The notes beneath the pieces were generated by a model. The model saw only the letters and a program-made list of their open reading frames with translations, was not told the origin of the DNA and made no database searches. Shown here piece after piece: positions 17,188 through 24,770 of a stretch of 64,000 nucleotides of DNA. The DNA comes from Desulfolinea sp964487745 (GTDB lineage Bacteria > Chloroflexota > Anaerolineae > Anaerolineales > Villigracilaceae), in the NCBI GenBank assembly GCA_964487745.1, contig CAZASG010000003.1, positions 81,511 to 145,510 on the forward strand, given 5' to 3'. The translations under genes and the position numbers were made by a program. Numbering within the stretch: position 1 is the first letter of the stretch; each line of letters opens with the position of its first letter.

Positions 17188-19101
17188 TTAGATGTCAAGA
17201 TTACGAACATCACGCGCATGAGTCTGGATGAAGCGTCGTCGCGGGGGGACGGCTGCTCCCATTAACATATCGAATGTTCGGTCCGCTTCGGCTGCGTCTT
17301 CGATCGTGACGAGAAGCAGGGTTCGGTTTTCGGGGTCCATCGTGGTTTCCCAGAGTTGGGTGGGGTTCATTTCGCCCAAACCCTTGTAGCGTTGCAAACC
17401 AACCTTATCAGCTTTGTCGATACTTTTTAGGAACTTCTCTTTTTCATCTTCTGTGTATACATAATGCGATTTGCGTTTATGTGTGATGAGGTAGAGTGGT
17501 GGTTGTGCTACGTAAAGATGACCGGCATCGATCAGAGGCTGCATATAGCGGAAGAAGAAAGTTAGTAGAAGGGTTCGGATATGGCTACCGTCTACGTCAG
17601 CATCAGTCATAATAATGACGCGTCCGTAGCGCAGACCTTCTACATTAAACCCTTCTCCGATGCCTGTGCCTAATGCCGAAATTAGGGCTTTAACTTCCTT
17701 GTTGCCCAAAATCTTGTCGAGGCGAGCGCGTTCTGTATTCAAGATCTTACCGCGTAGAGGCAGGATCGCCTGAAAATGGCGGTCACGTCCCTGTTTTGCA
17801 GAGCCACCAGCCGAGTCGCCCTCGACGATGTACAATTCGGTTTTATTCGAGTCGCGCTCTGAACAATCTGCCAATTTTCCAGGCAGAGTTAGACTCTCCA
17901 GCGCAGATTTTCGGATTACGAGATCGCGTGCCTTGCGGGCAGCACTGCGAGCACGCGCAGATGTGAGACATTTCTGCACGATCGCCTTTGCCGCGGAAGG
18001 ATTCTCCTCCAGAAATGTGCTAAAAGCTTCGCCCACGATCTTTTGTGTGTGGGTTTGCACTTCCGGGTTCATGAGCTTCACTTTGGTCTGGCTTTCAAAT
18101 TGAGGATCAGGATGTTTGATCGAAACAATAGCTGTCAGCCCTTCGCGTGTATCATCGCCGGAGAAGTTGGGGTCGTTGCCCTTGAGTAGATTGTTCTTGC
18201 GTGCGTAATCGTTGATCACGCGTGTGAGGGCTGAGCGAAGACCGGTCAGGTGAGTACCGCCATCGATGGTATTAATGGTATTGGCAAAAGCATAGACGGA
18301 TTCGCTAAAAGCATCAGTATATTGGACCGCTGCCTCAACGCTAATATCGTCGATCACTTTTTCCACATAAACTGTTTTATGCAAAGAAGCGCGGTGACGG
18401 TTCATATAGCGTACGAAGGATGTGATGCCGCCCTCGAAGTAGAAGTTCATTTCCTTATCATCACGTTCGTCTACAAAACTGATTTTTACACCACGGGTGA
18501 CGAATGCCATTTCTCGGAAACGATGGACAAGGGTTGCGAATTTATAGGTGAAATCACCTACGAAAATTGTCGGATCATACTTGAACGTTACGGTTGTTCC
18601 CGTATTAGTGGCTTTTGTTTTGCCTGTAACTTTTACATTTGCTTGAGGATAGCCGCGCTCATAACGTTGATAATGGATTTTGCCATCGCGCTTGACTTCG
18701 ACTTCGCACCAATCTGAAAGGGCGTTTACCGCGCTGACACCAACACCGTGCAGGCCGCCCGAGACCTTATACCCGCCTCCGCCAAATTTACCACCTGCGT
18801 GGAGTTTAGTGAGCACCACTTCCAGGGCAGACTTGCCAAGTTGTGGGTGGATATCAACAGGAATACCACGACCATTATCTTTTACGCTAACACTCTCGTC
18901 TGTATGGATGGTTACGATAATCTCATCACAAACACCGGCCAGGGCTTCGTCGATTGCGTTATCCACGACCTCATAAATGAGATGATGGAGAGCTTTAACA
19001 TCCGTTCCACCGACATACATACCAGGGCGTCGACGAACGGCTTCTAAACCTTCGAGAACTTGGATATCTTTTGCTTTATACGATGCGTTTTCTTGCGCCA
19101 C
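17188..19101 (-). CDS. gyrB: DNA gyrase subunit B
   Basis: GyrB is the ATPase subunit of DNA gyrase, which introduces negative supercoils. Seen in order: RRPGMYVGGTD, the GHKL ATP site (EVVDNAIDEALAG, DNGRGIPV, GLHGVGVSAVNALS), the transducer domain, and the TOPRIM domain (EGDSAGGSAKQGRD, ADVDGSHIRTLLLTFFFR). The end (PPRRRFIQTHA) is typical. I chose the GTG at 19101 because GGAGG lies 5 bases upstream and it does not overlap the neighbouring gene. This gives 637 residues, the usual size. An ATG at 19179 would add 26 unconserved residues and overlap the upstream gene by 58 bases. Confidence 0.96.
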   Translation of the reverse strand: MAQENASYKAKDIQVLEGLEAVRRRPGMYVGGTDVKALHHLIYEVVDNAIDEALAGVCDEIIVTIHTDESVSVKDNGRGIPVDIHPQLGKSALEVVLTKLHAGGKFGGGGYKVSGGLHGVGVSAVNALSDWCEVEVKRDGKIHYQRYERGYPQANVKVTGKTKATNTGTTVTFKYDPTIFVGDFTYKFATLVHRFREMAFVTRGVKISFVDERDDKEMNFYFEGGITSFVRYMNRHRASLHKTVYVEKVIDDISVEAAVQYTDAFSESVYAFANTINTIDGGTHLTGLRSALTRVINDYARKNNLLKGNDPNFSGDDTREGLTAIVSIKHPDPQFESQTKVKLMNPEVQTHTQKIVGEAFSTFLEENPSAAKAIVQKCLTSARARSAARKARDLVIRKSALESLTLPGKLADCSERDSNKTELYIVEGDSAGGSAKQGRDRHFQAILPLRGKILNTERARLDKILGNKEVKALISALGTGIGEGFNVEGLRYGRVIIMTDADVDGSHIRTLLLTFFFRYMQPLIDAGHLYVAQPPLYLITHKRKSHYVYTEDEKEKFLKSIDKADKVGLQRYKGLGEMNPTQLWETTMDPENRTLLLVTIEDAAEADRTFDMLMGAAVPPRRRFIQTHARDVRNLDI

Positions 19102-19121
19102 AAAAACCTCCAGAGGCTTTT

Positions 19122-20129
19122 CTAAACCTGTGCTGAAGTCGCTTTGGAGTTGATCTTTTCCAGAAGCGTTTCGAGCCAACTATTCATATCACGATAATAA
19201 ACAAAACTGGCAGCCAATAAAGATGTGGTAATAAAGGCATGCCCTAAAATGCTAACAAGCAGCATCCATGAAGCATCACTAGGTACTCGCCAAAGAGAGT
19301 TGAATCCTTGGCTAAGCAATAAAACCCCGAGAACAAAGAAGCTGCTGGTTGGTAGTGTAAAGCGAGAAAGATGAAAACTGCTGATGATCGAGCGTATCAG
19401 GTTTTCGTGTTTGGTAAAAATTCCGTGCGCCGAGAAGAAGAAGGGCACGATAACCCACATGGCGAAAAGTGCCAGAAAGATCAAGGCAAATTGTGCCAAA
19501 CCAGGACTGATCAATTGAAAGACACCAAACATGATCATCAAAGGTAATCCCAGCATAAATAACGCGAGAGATAAGACAATCGACAGCAAAGTGGCATTCA
19601 GGATAGTTCTTCCTGCCCAGCGCAGATCTTGTTTTTCATCTTGAACACTAACCTTGGCAACCCATGTGAAATAGATGCTTCCTAAAAACCAGCCAATGAA
19701 CGTAAGAAGACAGAACCACAAAAAGAGGGTGAAGAAAGACTCTGTCTGAAATGAAGAAGGTGCTCCAAGTGGGGTTTTCCCGGGAAGGAATTCACTCATT
19801 AGGCTGCTGATGCCAATAGGGAAGGTACGCAATAAAGAAAACAGATTGATATCTAGCAATAAGGCTTGATTCAACATATCTTGAAATTGTTCAAGCTGCT
19901 GGGCATTCGCAGTTGCAGGGATTAACTCGTTGGGATACAAGCTAGCTTGAGCTGCCAGATCTCGCAGCAAGTTATCGATACGCAAGTGGGGACCAAACCA
20001 TAAAAAAATATCCAATAAGACCGGGAAAAGGATAATACCGATATGGTTGGCAGTGATGTCAAACCCCGATTTTAGGGAAGCAATTACCCCAGGAGGAGGT
20101 GTTAGCGTTTCATCTTGTGCGAATCTCAT
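19122..20129 (-). CDS. Multi-pass membrane protein of unknown function
   Basis: The 335-residue protein has about six hydrophobic segments (near 30-50, 155-180, 195-225, 225-255, 270-290, 295-320) and a short soluble region between the first two. I do not recognise a family. The C-terminus (LETLLEKINSKAT) is polar. It precedes gyrB by 20 bases on the same strand, so they probably share a transcript. No catalytic motif is visible. Confidence 0.65.
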   Translation of the reverse strand: MRFAQDETLTPPPGVIASLKSGFDITANHIGIILFPVLLDIFLWFGPHLRIDNLLRDLAAQASLYPNELIPATANAQQLEQFQDMLNQALLLDINLFSLLRTFPIGISSLMSEFLPGKTPLGAPSSFQTESFFTLFLWFCLLTFIGWFLGSIYFTWVAKVSVQDEKQDLRWAGRTILNATLLSIVLSLALFMLGLPLMIMFGVFQLISPGLAQFALIFLALFAMWVIVPFFFSAHGIFTKHENLIRSIISSFHLSRFTLPTSSFFVLGVLLLSQGFNSLWRVPSDASWMLLVSILGHAFITTSLLAASFVYYRDMNSWLETLLEKINSKATSAQV

Positions 20130-20224
20130 AACCCATAAATTTTACCATACAGACTTGGTCTTGGCATCTCTTTATGAGACAGGTACAATGGTAATGTTCG
20201 CTTTTATAACTTGCCAAAACCCTT

Positions 20225-21037
20225 ATGAATACAAACCGTTACCTCCCAGATATTAACCGCATTAGTGTCTTGACCGCGATTGTTTTGTTGGCTCTTGCGT
20301 TGACACGCTTGCTATCAGCTGCATCATACCAATTGGGATTTCAAGCCTTTGGTCGTGTCCTGCGTTTTGATGTAGATTTACGTGTGATTATTGTTCTGCT
20401 TGCTTCAGGACTAACCGCAACAGGGATGGATTGGTTGTTGCGTGGTCATCCGCTAATGAAGGGGAAAAACACAATAGAACATTGGCTTCTTCCAATGCTA
20501 ACGGCTTTGGTTGTGGGAACCCCCTTGTATTTATTGCCTTCAGATACCTTCTGGTGGCTTGGGTTTGGTATAGGTGGCCTACTCCTGGTGTTGGTTTTTT
20601 GGGCTGAGTATGTTGTTGTTAGCCCCGGTGACACGAATTATCCCATTGCGATGGTTGTATTGACGGTCTTGTCTTTCGCCCTGTATTTGATCATGGCTTT
20701 GGCATTGCGTTACGCAGGCGGGCGTCTTTTGCTGCTGGCACCTTTATTCTTTGCAGGTACTTTTCTCGTCAGCTTGCGGACCTTGCGCTTGCGGCTTAGA
20801 GGACGCTGGGAGATTACCTGGTCTCTTGGCATTGCCCTTGTTGGCATCCAGCTGGCGGCAGGGCTGCATTATTGGAAAATGACACCTATTCAATATGGAA
20901 TGTTTTTATTAGGTATTCTATATGCGTTAACGAGTTTGGCTGCCAGCATACTTGAAGGGATGCCTTTGCGGCGCGCAGTAGCGGAACCTATTGGGATGCT
21001 GGCTTTGGTATGGGGAATGGGTATTTGGTTCGGTTAG
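20225..21037 (+). CDS. Multi-pass membrane protein of unknown function (Chloroflexota-type)
   Basis: The 270-residue protein is almost entirely hydrophobic, with about seven to eight helices. The N-terminal part (ISVLTAIVLLALALTRLLS) and a charged pair in RVLRFDVDLRVIIVLLASG are the most distinctive parts. It may belong to a Chloroflexota-restricted family, but I cannot name a function. It is divergent from the preceding membrane protein gene. No strong Shine-Dalgarno sequence is visible before the ATG at 20225. Confidence 0.6.
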   Translation: MNTNRYLPDINRISVLTAIVLLALALTRLLSAASYQLGFQAFGRVLRFDVDLRVIIVLLASGLTATGMDWLLRGHPLMKGKNTIEHWLLPMLTALVVGTPLYLLPSDTFWWLGFGIGGLLLVLVFWAEYVVVSPGDTNYPIAMVVLTVLSFALYLIMALALRYAGGRLLLLAPLFFAGTFLVSLRTLRLRLRGRWEITWSLGIALVGIQLAAGLHYWKMTPIQYGMFLLGILYALTSLAASILEGMPLRRAVAEPIGMLALVWGMGIWFG

Positions 21038-21170
21038 CGGGAATGTAAATTCACGTGATGAATTTATATGGCGTGAGCAAGTTGAAAGGAGTTTGCTCCG
21101 ATATCCATCTCAAGAGTAACGCTTTTTTAGAATTGGTGTTCTCATAGTCACATTATTTTCGGAGGTAAAG

Positions 21171-21845
21171 ATGCAAATTTTTCAGAGCATTTTGGTAATG
21201 CTTCTGGCGTATTTGATCGGGTCAGTCCCTTTTGGCTTGCTAATTGTTAAAATCAGAACAGGTAAAGATGTGCGGGAAATTGAAAGCGGCCGGACAGGCG
21301 GGACGAATGCAATGCGCGCGGCTGGGTTTTGGGCTGGATTTGTAACCGCTATTCTCGATATTCTAAAAGCTGCTGCGGCTGTCTGGATCGCACGTGCTTT
21401 TAATGTTGGGGTTTGGATAGAAGTTTTTGCCCCGTTGGCAACGATTCTCGGACATAATCACTCGATTTTTCTGGCTGAACGCAAAGATGGGAAGCTACGT
21501 TTACGTGGTGGTGCGGGAGGTGCTGCCAGCGTAGGTGGAGCGATGGGTCTATGGGCTCCCGCGATCTTGATCATTTTTCCTGTTGGCTTGTTTATCTTTT
21601 TTGCTGTAGGATATGCTTCAATTACAACGATGAGTGTAGCTTTGATCGCAATGGTGATTTTTGCTGTGCGAGCTTGGTTGGGACTTTCTCCTTGGCAATA
21701 TATCCTCTATGGTTTCTTTGCTGAACTTCTATTAATATGGGCATTACGCCCTAACATAAAACGCTTATTGGAAGGGAACGAACGCCTGCATGGTTGGCGA
21801 GCCAAAGATAAAAAATGGGGAGAAGGCGAAACAATTAAAGAGTAA
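21171..21845 (+). CDS. plsY: Acyl-phosphate:glycerol-3-phosphate acyltransferase
   Basis: This 224-residue membrane enzyme transfers an acyl group from acyl phosphate to glycerol 3-phosphate, the first committed step of phospholipid synthesis. Family signatures are YLIGSVPFGLLIVK, SGRTGGTNAMRAAG (the S-G-x-G-x-TN motif), a long helix set, and LATILGHNHSIFL (the GHxxS/P region). The start has GGAGG 6 bases upstream. PlsC for the next step is encoded at 3641-4327. It stands alone, with a shared terminator after it. Confidence 0.93.
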   Translation: MQIFQSILVMLLAYLIGSVPFGLLIVKIRTGKDVREIESGRTGGTNAMRAAGFWAGFVTAILDILKAAAAVWIARAFNVGVWIEVFAPLATILGHNHSIFLAERKDGKLRLRGGAGGAASVGGAMGLWAPAILIIFPVGLFIFFAVGYASITTMSVALIAMVIFAVRAWLGLSPWQYILYGFFAELLLIWALRPNIKRLLEGNERLHGWRAKDKKWGEGETIKE

Positions 21846-21853
21846 CCCATCAA

Positions 21854-21890
21854 AAAAACTTCCGAGCATACTTCTTGCCCGGAAGTTTTT
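21854..21890. terminator. Bidirectional terminator between plsY and the metallo-hydrolase gene
   Basis: AAAAACTTCCG and CGGAAGTTTTT pair across a 15-base loop, with A and T runs on both strands. It lies between two convergent genes. Confidence 0.85.
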
Positions 21891-21916
21891 CTATATAAAT
21901 TTAAATTGAACTATTC

Positions 21917-22765
21917 TTACGCTGTTTCTTTTTCTGCTTCTCTAAGAGCTATTTCGTAGGCATACTTAAGGTTTTGTTCATGTAATGTGGATGCCAGCCC
22001 GCCGAGATGGATACGGCTTTTGCCACATTTTTCAACGTCCTGTTTGGCAAGGAACTCCATTGGTGATTTTCGACGCAAAGCGGTTTTGGCAGCCTTAGTA
22101 ATTATGTCTAGATACTGAAGGTTTTCATTGATCGAGGGTTCAACCTCGCCGCGCAAAATGATATCACCATGTCCCTGAACAATATTTTCCAAAGGCATCG
22201 AACGAATATGCTCGTAGAAACCGCGCATGGCCTCAATATCTCCATCGGGCAGGTAGGGAATGGGCATAAAAGCATCACCGGCAAAAAGTACGCGGTCTTC
22301 AGCGACCAAAACAGCGATCCCATCCTCACTATGTCCCGGCGCAGGCATAATCTGCAAGTGCTTTTTGCCAATCCGCAAATTCATCACCCCGTCATCTAGC
22401 GTGATATTCGGTAAAACGATCTCCACCTGCCGAAAAGCCGAGTTTTGTTTCTTGGCTTCATCAAGCGAAGGGATACCGCGTTCGATCAAAAGTTCGCGAC
22501 AGCGGGAATGTGCAATAATGATCGCATCTGGAAAGAAACAATTTCCCCACGTATGATCTGCATGATAATGCGTATTGATAATATAGCGAATTTTCGTTTG
22601 AAGATGACGTTCAACAAAATCGCGGATCGCCAACGATTCTTCAGGAAGTGCCAAAGTATCAATTAATACCGCCCATTTAGGACCAACAACAACGCCTGCT
22701 GTAACCTGCGCATAAACATCACTTTGGAACCAATAAACATTGTCAGAAACACGCTCACGGTGCAT
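21917..22765 (-). CDS. MBL-fold metallo-hydrolase
   Basis: The 282-residue protein has a full metallo-beta-lactamase metal set: NTHYHADHTWGN (HxHxDH), a histidine in APGHSEDG, an aspartate in FAGDAFMPIPY and a late histidine in VQGHGD. No signal peptide is visible, so it is probably cytoplasmic. The family hydrolyses many esters, thioesters and phosphoesters, and the substrate is not evident. It does not show the extra domains of flavodiiron proteins or persulfide dioxygenases. It is divergent from the receiver-Y1 fusion gene. Confidence 0.85.
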   Translation of the reverse strand: MHRERVSDNVYWFQSDVYAQVTAGVVVGPKWAVLIDTLALPEESLAIRDFVERHLQTKIRYIINTHYHADHTWGNCFFPDAIIIAHSRCRELLIERGIPSLDEAKKQNSAFRQVEIVLPNITLDDGVMNLRIGKKHLQIMPAPGHSEDGIAVLVAEDRVLFAGDAFMPIPYLPDGDIEAMRGFYEHIRSMPLENIVQGHGDIILRGEVEPSINENLQYLDIITKAAKTALRRKSPMEFLAKQDVEKCGKSRIHLGGLASTLHEQNLKYAYEIALREAEKETA

Positions 22766-22915
22766 TCAATAACCTCGCAAAATAATTTTCCTATTCATAG
22801 CATAAACGACACCCAAAAGTCAAGCTGAGTTTGGAAAACTATAGTTTTTTATAGAATTATTTATATAAACGGTCTCATTTAGCGTAAAAGCCTTTTTCCC
22901 TTACTCTAGGGCGAC

Positions 22916-22944
22916 TTGCTTCCCCGTCTTCTGCGTGATAAACT
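22916..22944 (+). promoter_or_regulatory. Promoter TTGCTT-N17-TAAACT
   Basis: The -35 is TTGCTT at 22916-22921 and the -10 is TAAACT at 22939-22944, spaced by 17 bases. The ATG at 22954 lies only 9 bases beyond the -10, so the transcript would be leaderless or nearly so. The same -10 appears before metK, the his leader and the C39 gene. Confidence 0.6.
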
Positions 22945-22953
22945 CTATCTGCT

Positions 22954-24720
22954 ATGAGTCTTTCCCTGCTTATCGTCACTCCGCAAACTAGTTTTGGCGC
23001 ATATATTCGCCAAAGTCTGGAAGAAAAATCCCCGTCACATATTGTTGTCGTGGATAGTGTCGCTGCGGCATTGGAAGAATTCAAAAGTCAGAATTATACG
23101 CACGCATTTTTGGACACAGCTCTGAGAAGCGAAACCGTTCTGGACCTTGGGCTTGCTCTGCGCCAAATAGATCCGGGATTGCACCTTGTGCTGATTTCCG
23201 ATGATGAAACAACCTCGCGTTTTGATGCACTGCGCCCCTGGACTTTACTCCCCAAACCTTTTTATCTCCCTGATCTTTTCCGTATTCTGGATGACGAAGA
23301 GGCCTTTGGTGTAAGTCTTCCTGCTGCTGAGGAAAGCGACGTTGATAAAACATCTTTCCCTGAATTGGGTGGAGATCTCAGTTGGCTGCAAGATGTCAGC
23401 AAGGCTGCCCAGCATCTTACACGCCTTACGCTGGAATCTTCTGCTCAGGCTGCATTGATCATCCGCGGAGGGGAGATGTGGGCATATTCAGGCGAACTTT
23501 CTCAGGTGGCCACATCAGAGTTGGTCCAAACTGTTTCCCGTGATAAAAAAGCAGGCGATTTGCTAAAATTCATTCGCCTTGAAACTACTCAAGCGGAGCA
23601 TATGCTCTATGCTACCCAGCTTGCAGAAGAGATCAACCTTGCTATGGTCTTTGATGCAGAAACCCCTTTCAGCACTATTCGGCAACAGGCGACCCATCTG
23701 GCGGAATCGCTGGCTTTCTCCCCACAAGAGGGAACTCCCCCTGGAAAACCTTCTGTTGCGAAAAAAGTAAAAAAAGATGAAGAAGAGTTGGAAGCTCTCT
23801 TTGATTTTGAGACTGGAGAGGGTGAAGATCTGCCACCTATCTCTGAAATTTTGGAAAATATCCCCAATCCTAACCCGGTTAGCGCAGCCTCCGAAGTAAA
23901 AACCAGTGCTCCTGTCTCGACACCAAGTGGTGAAAGGCAAATATCCCTTGGGGAAATGCCCTCACCTTTTGCACGAACTCGCCCTTCCACCCCGATCAAG
24001 CGACCAGTTAGTTTTACCCGTGAATCATCACCGGCTGTTTTCCTGAACGATGCGTCGCAATCGGATGTTGATATTGATGAAACAAGACCGCAGATAGCCC
24101 GCCGCAAAAATGATGTTGATTTGGGAGCTACCCGCGTTTCAAAACCTGCTGAACGGCCTTCTACACCGATTCGTGTAAACGAAGTCGATCTGGGTGCTAC
24201 ACGTGTTTCGAAATCTCAAGATACATCGGAACCAGATGATGAGCTTTCAAATGCTGAGAAAGTAAAGCAAATGCGCCCGCATTCTATTACGGAAGTGGCG
24301 GGACGTGTTTTGGTAGAACCTTCCTCGCGGGGTATGTACGACCTGACCTATGCCTGTTTGCTCCTGCCACGTTTTGGCAAACATCATCTTGCCGGTGATC
24401 TTGCCGAGCGTCTCTCCGAATGGATGCCGAATATCAGCATCGCTTTTGGCTGGCGTCTGGAATATATCTCTGTACGTCCCGATTACTTGCAGTGGGTGAT
24501 TAATGTGCCACCGACTACATCTCCCGGGTATCTGATGCGTATTATCCGTAAGCAGACTTCTACAAAGATTTTTGAAGATTTCCCGCGCTTGAAGGATGAA
24601 AACCCCTCTGGTGATTTTTGGGCGCCTGGCTATCTCATTATGGGAGGCAGCCAGCCACACCCCTCCAAATTGGTCAAAGACTACATCAAGCGCACCCGTG
24701 AACGACAGGGGATGCTCTAA
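22954..24720 (+). CDS. Degenerate receiver + roadblock/LC7-like + IS200-transposase-like (Y1) fusion protein
   Basis: The 588-residue protein begins with a receiver fold (~4-115). The phospho-acceptor D54 (AFLDTAL) and lysine (LLPKPF) are present, but the acidic pair after strand 1 is replaced (IVTPQT). Residues ~140-270 resemble a roadblock/LC7 domain (AALIIRGGEMWAYSGEL, MLYATQL). A low-complexity linker contains two VDLGATRVSK repeats. Residues 440-588 resemble IS200/IS605 TnpA: LAERLSEW, WRLEYISVRPDYLQWVI, PGYLMRIIRKQT, FWAPGYLI. The HUH position reads Y511-L-Q513, so the metal-binding histidines are gone, while Y577 sits where the catalytic tyrosine would be. It is probably a domesticated nucleic-acid-binding domain. 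polA follows 50 bases later. Confidence 0.75.
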   Translation: MSLSLLIVTPQTSFGAYIRQSLEEKSPSHIVVVDSVAAALEEFKSQNYTHAFLDTALRSETVLDLGLALRQIDPGLHLVLISDDETTSRFDALRPWTLLPKPFYLPDLFRILDDEEAFGVSLPAAEESDVDKTSFPELGGDLSWLQDVSKAAQHLTRLTLESSAQAALIIRGGEMWAYSGELSQVATSELVQTVSRDKKAGDLLKFIRLETTQAEHMLYATQLAEEINLAMVFDAETPFSTIRQQATHLAESLAFSPQEGTPPGKPSVAKKVKKDEEELEALFDFETGEGEDLPPISEILENIPNPNPVSAASEVKTSAPVSTPSGERQISLGEMPSPFARTRPSTPIKRPVSFTRESSPAVFLNDASQSDVDIDETRPQIARRKNDVDLGATRVSKPAERPSTPIRVNEVDLGATRVSKSQDTSEPDDELSNAEKVKQMRPHSITEVAGRVLVEPSSRGMYDLTYACLLLPRFGKHHLAGDLAERLSEWMPNISIAFGWRLEYISVRPDYLQWVINVPPTTSPGYLMRIIRKQTSTKIFEDFPRLKDENPSGDFWAPGYLIMGGSQPHPSKLVKDYIKRTRERQGML

Positions 24721-24770
24721 ATAGTAGCTTCTCTTTCGTTTTCCTTTTCCCCAATACAACTCCATAACCT

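Noticed and set aside
19102..19179. Longer gyrB start at ATG 19179
   Set aside because: GGAGG directly precedes the GTG at 19101, and the extra 26 residues overlap the upstream gene and do not look like GyrB.
22954..24720. Active IS200-type insertion element
   Set aside because: The HUH histidines are replaced, the domain is fused to a receiver, and no element ends were seen.
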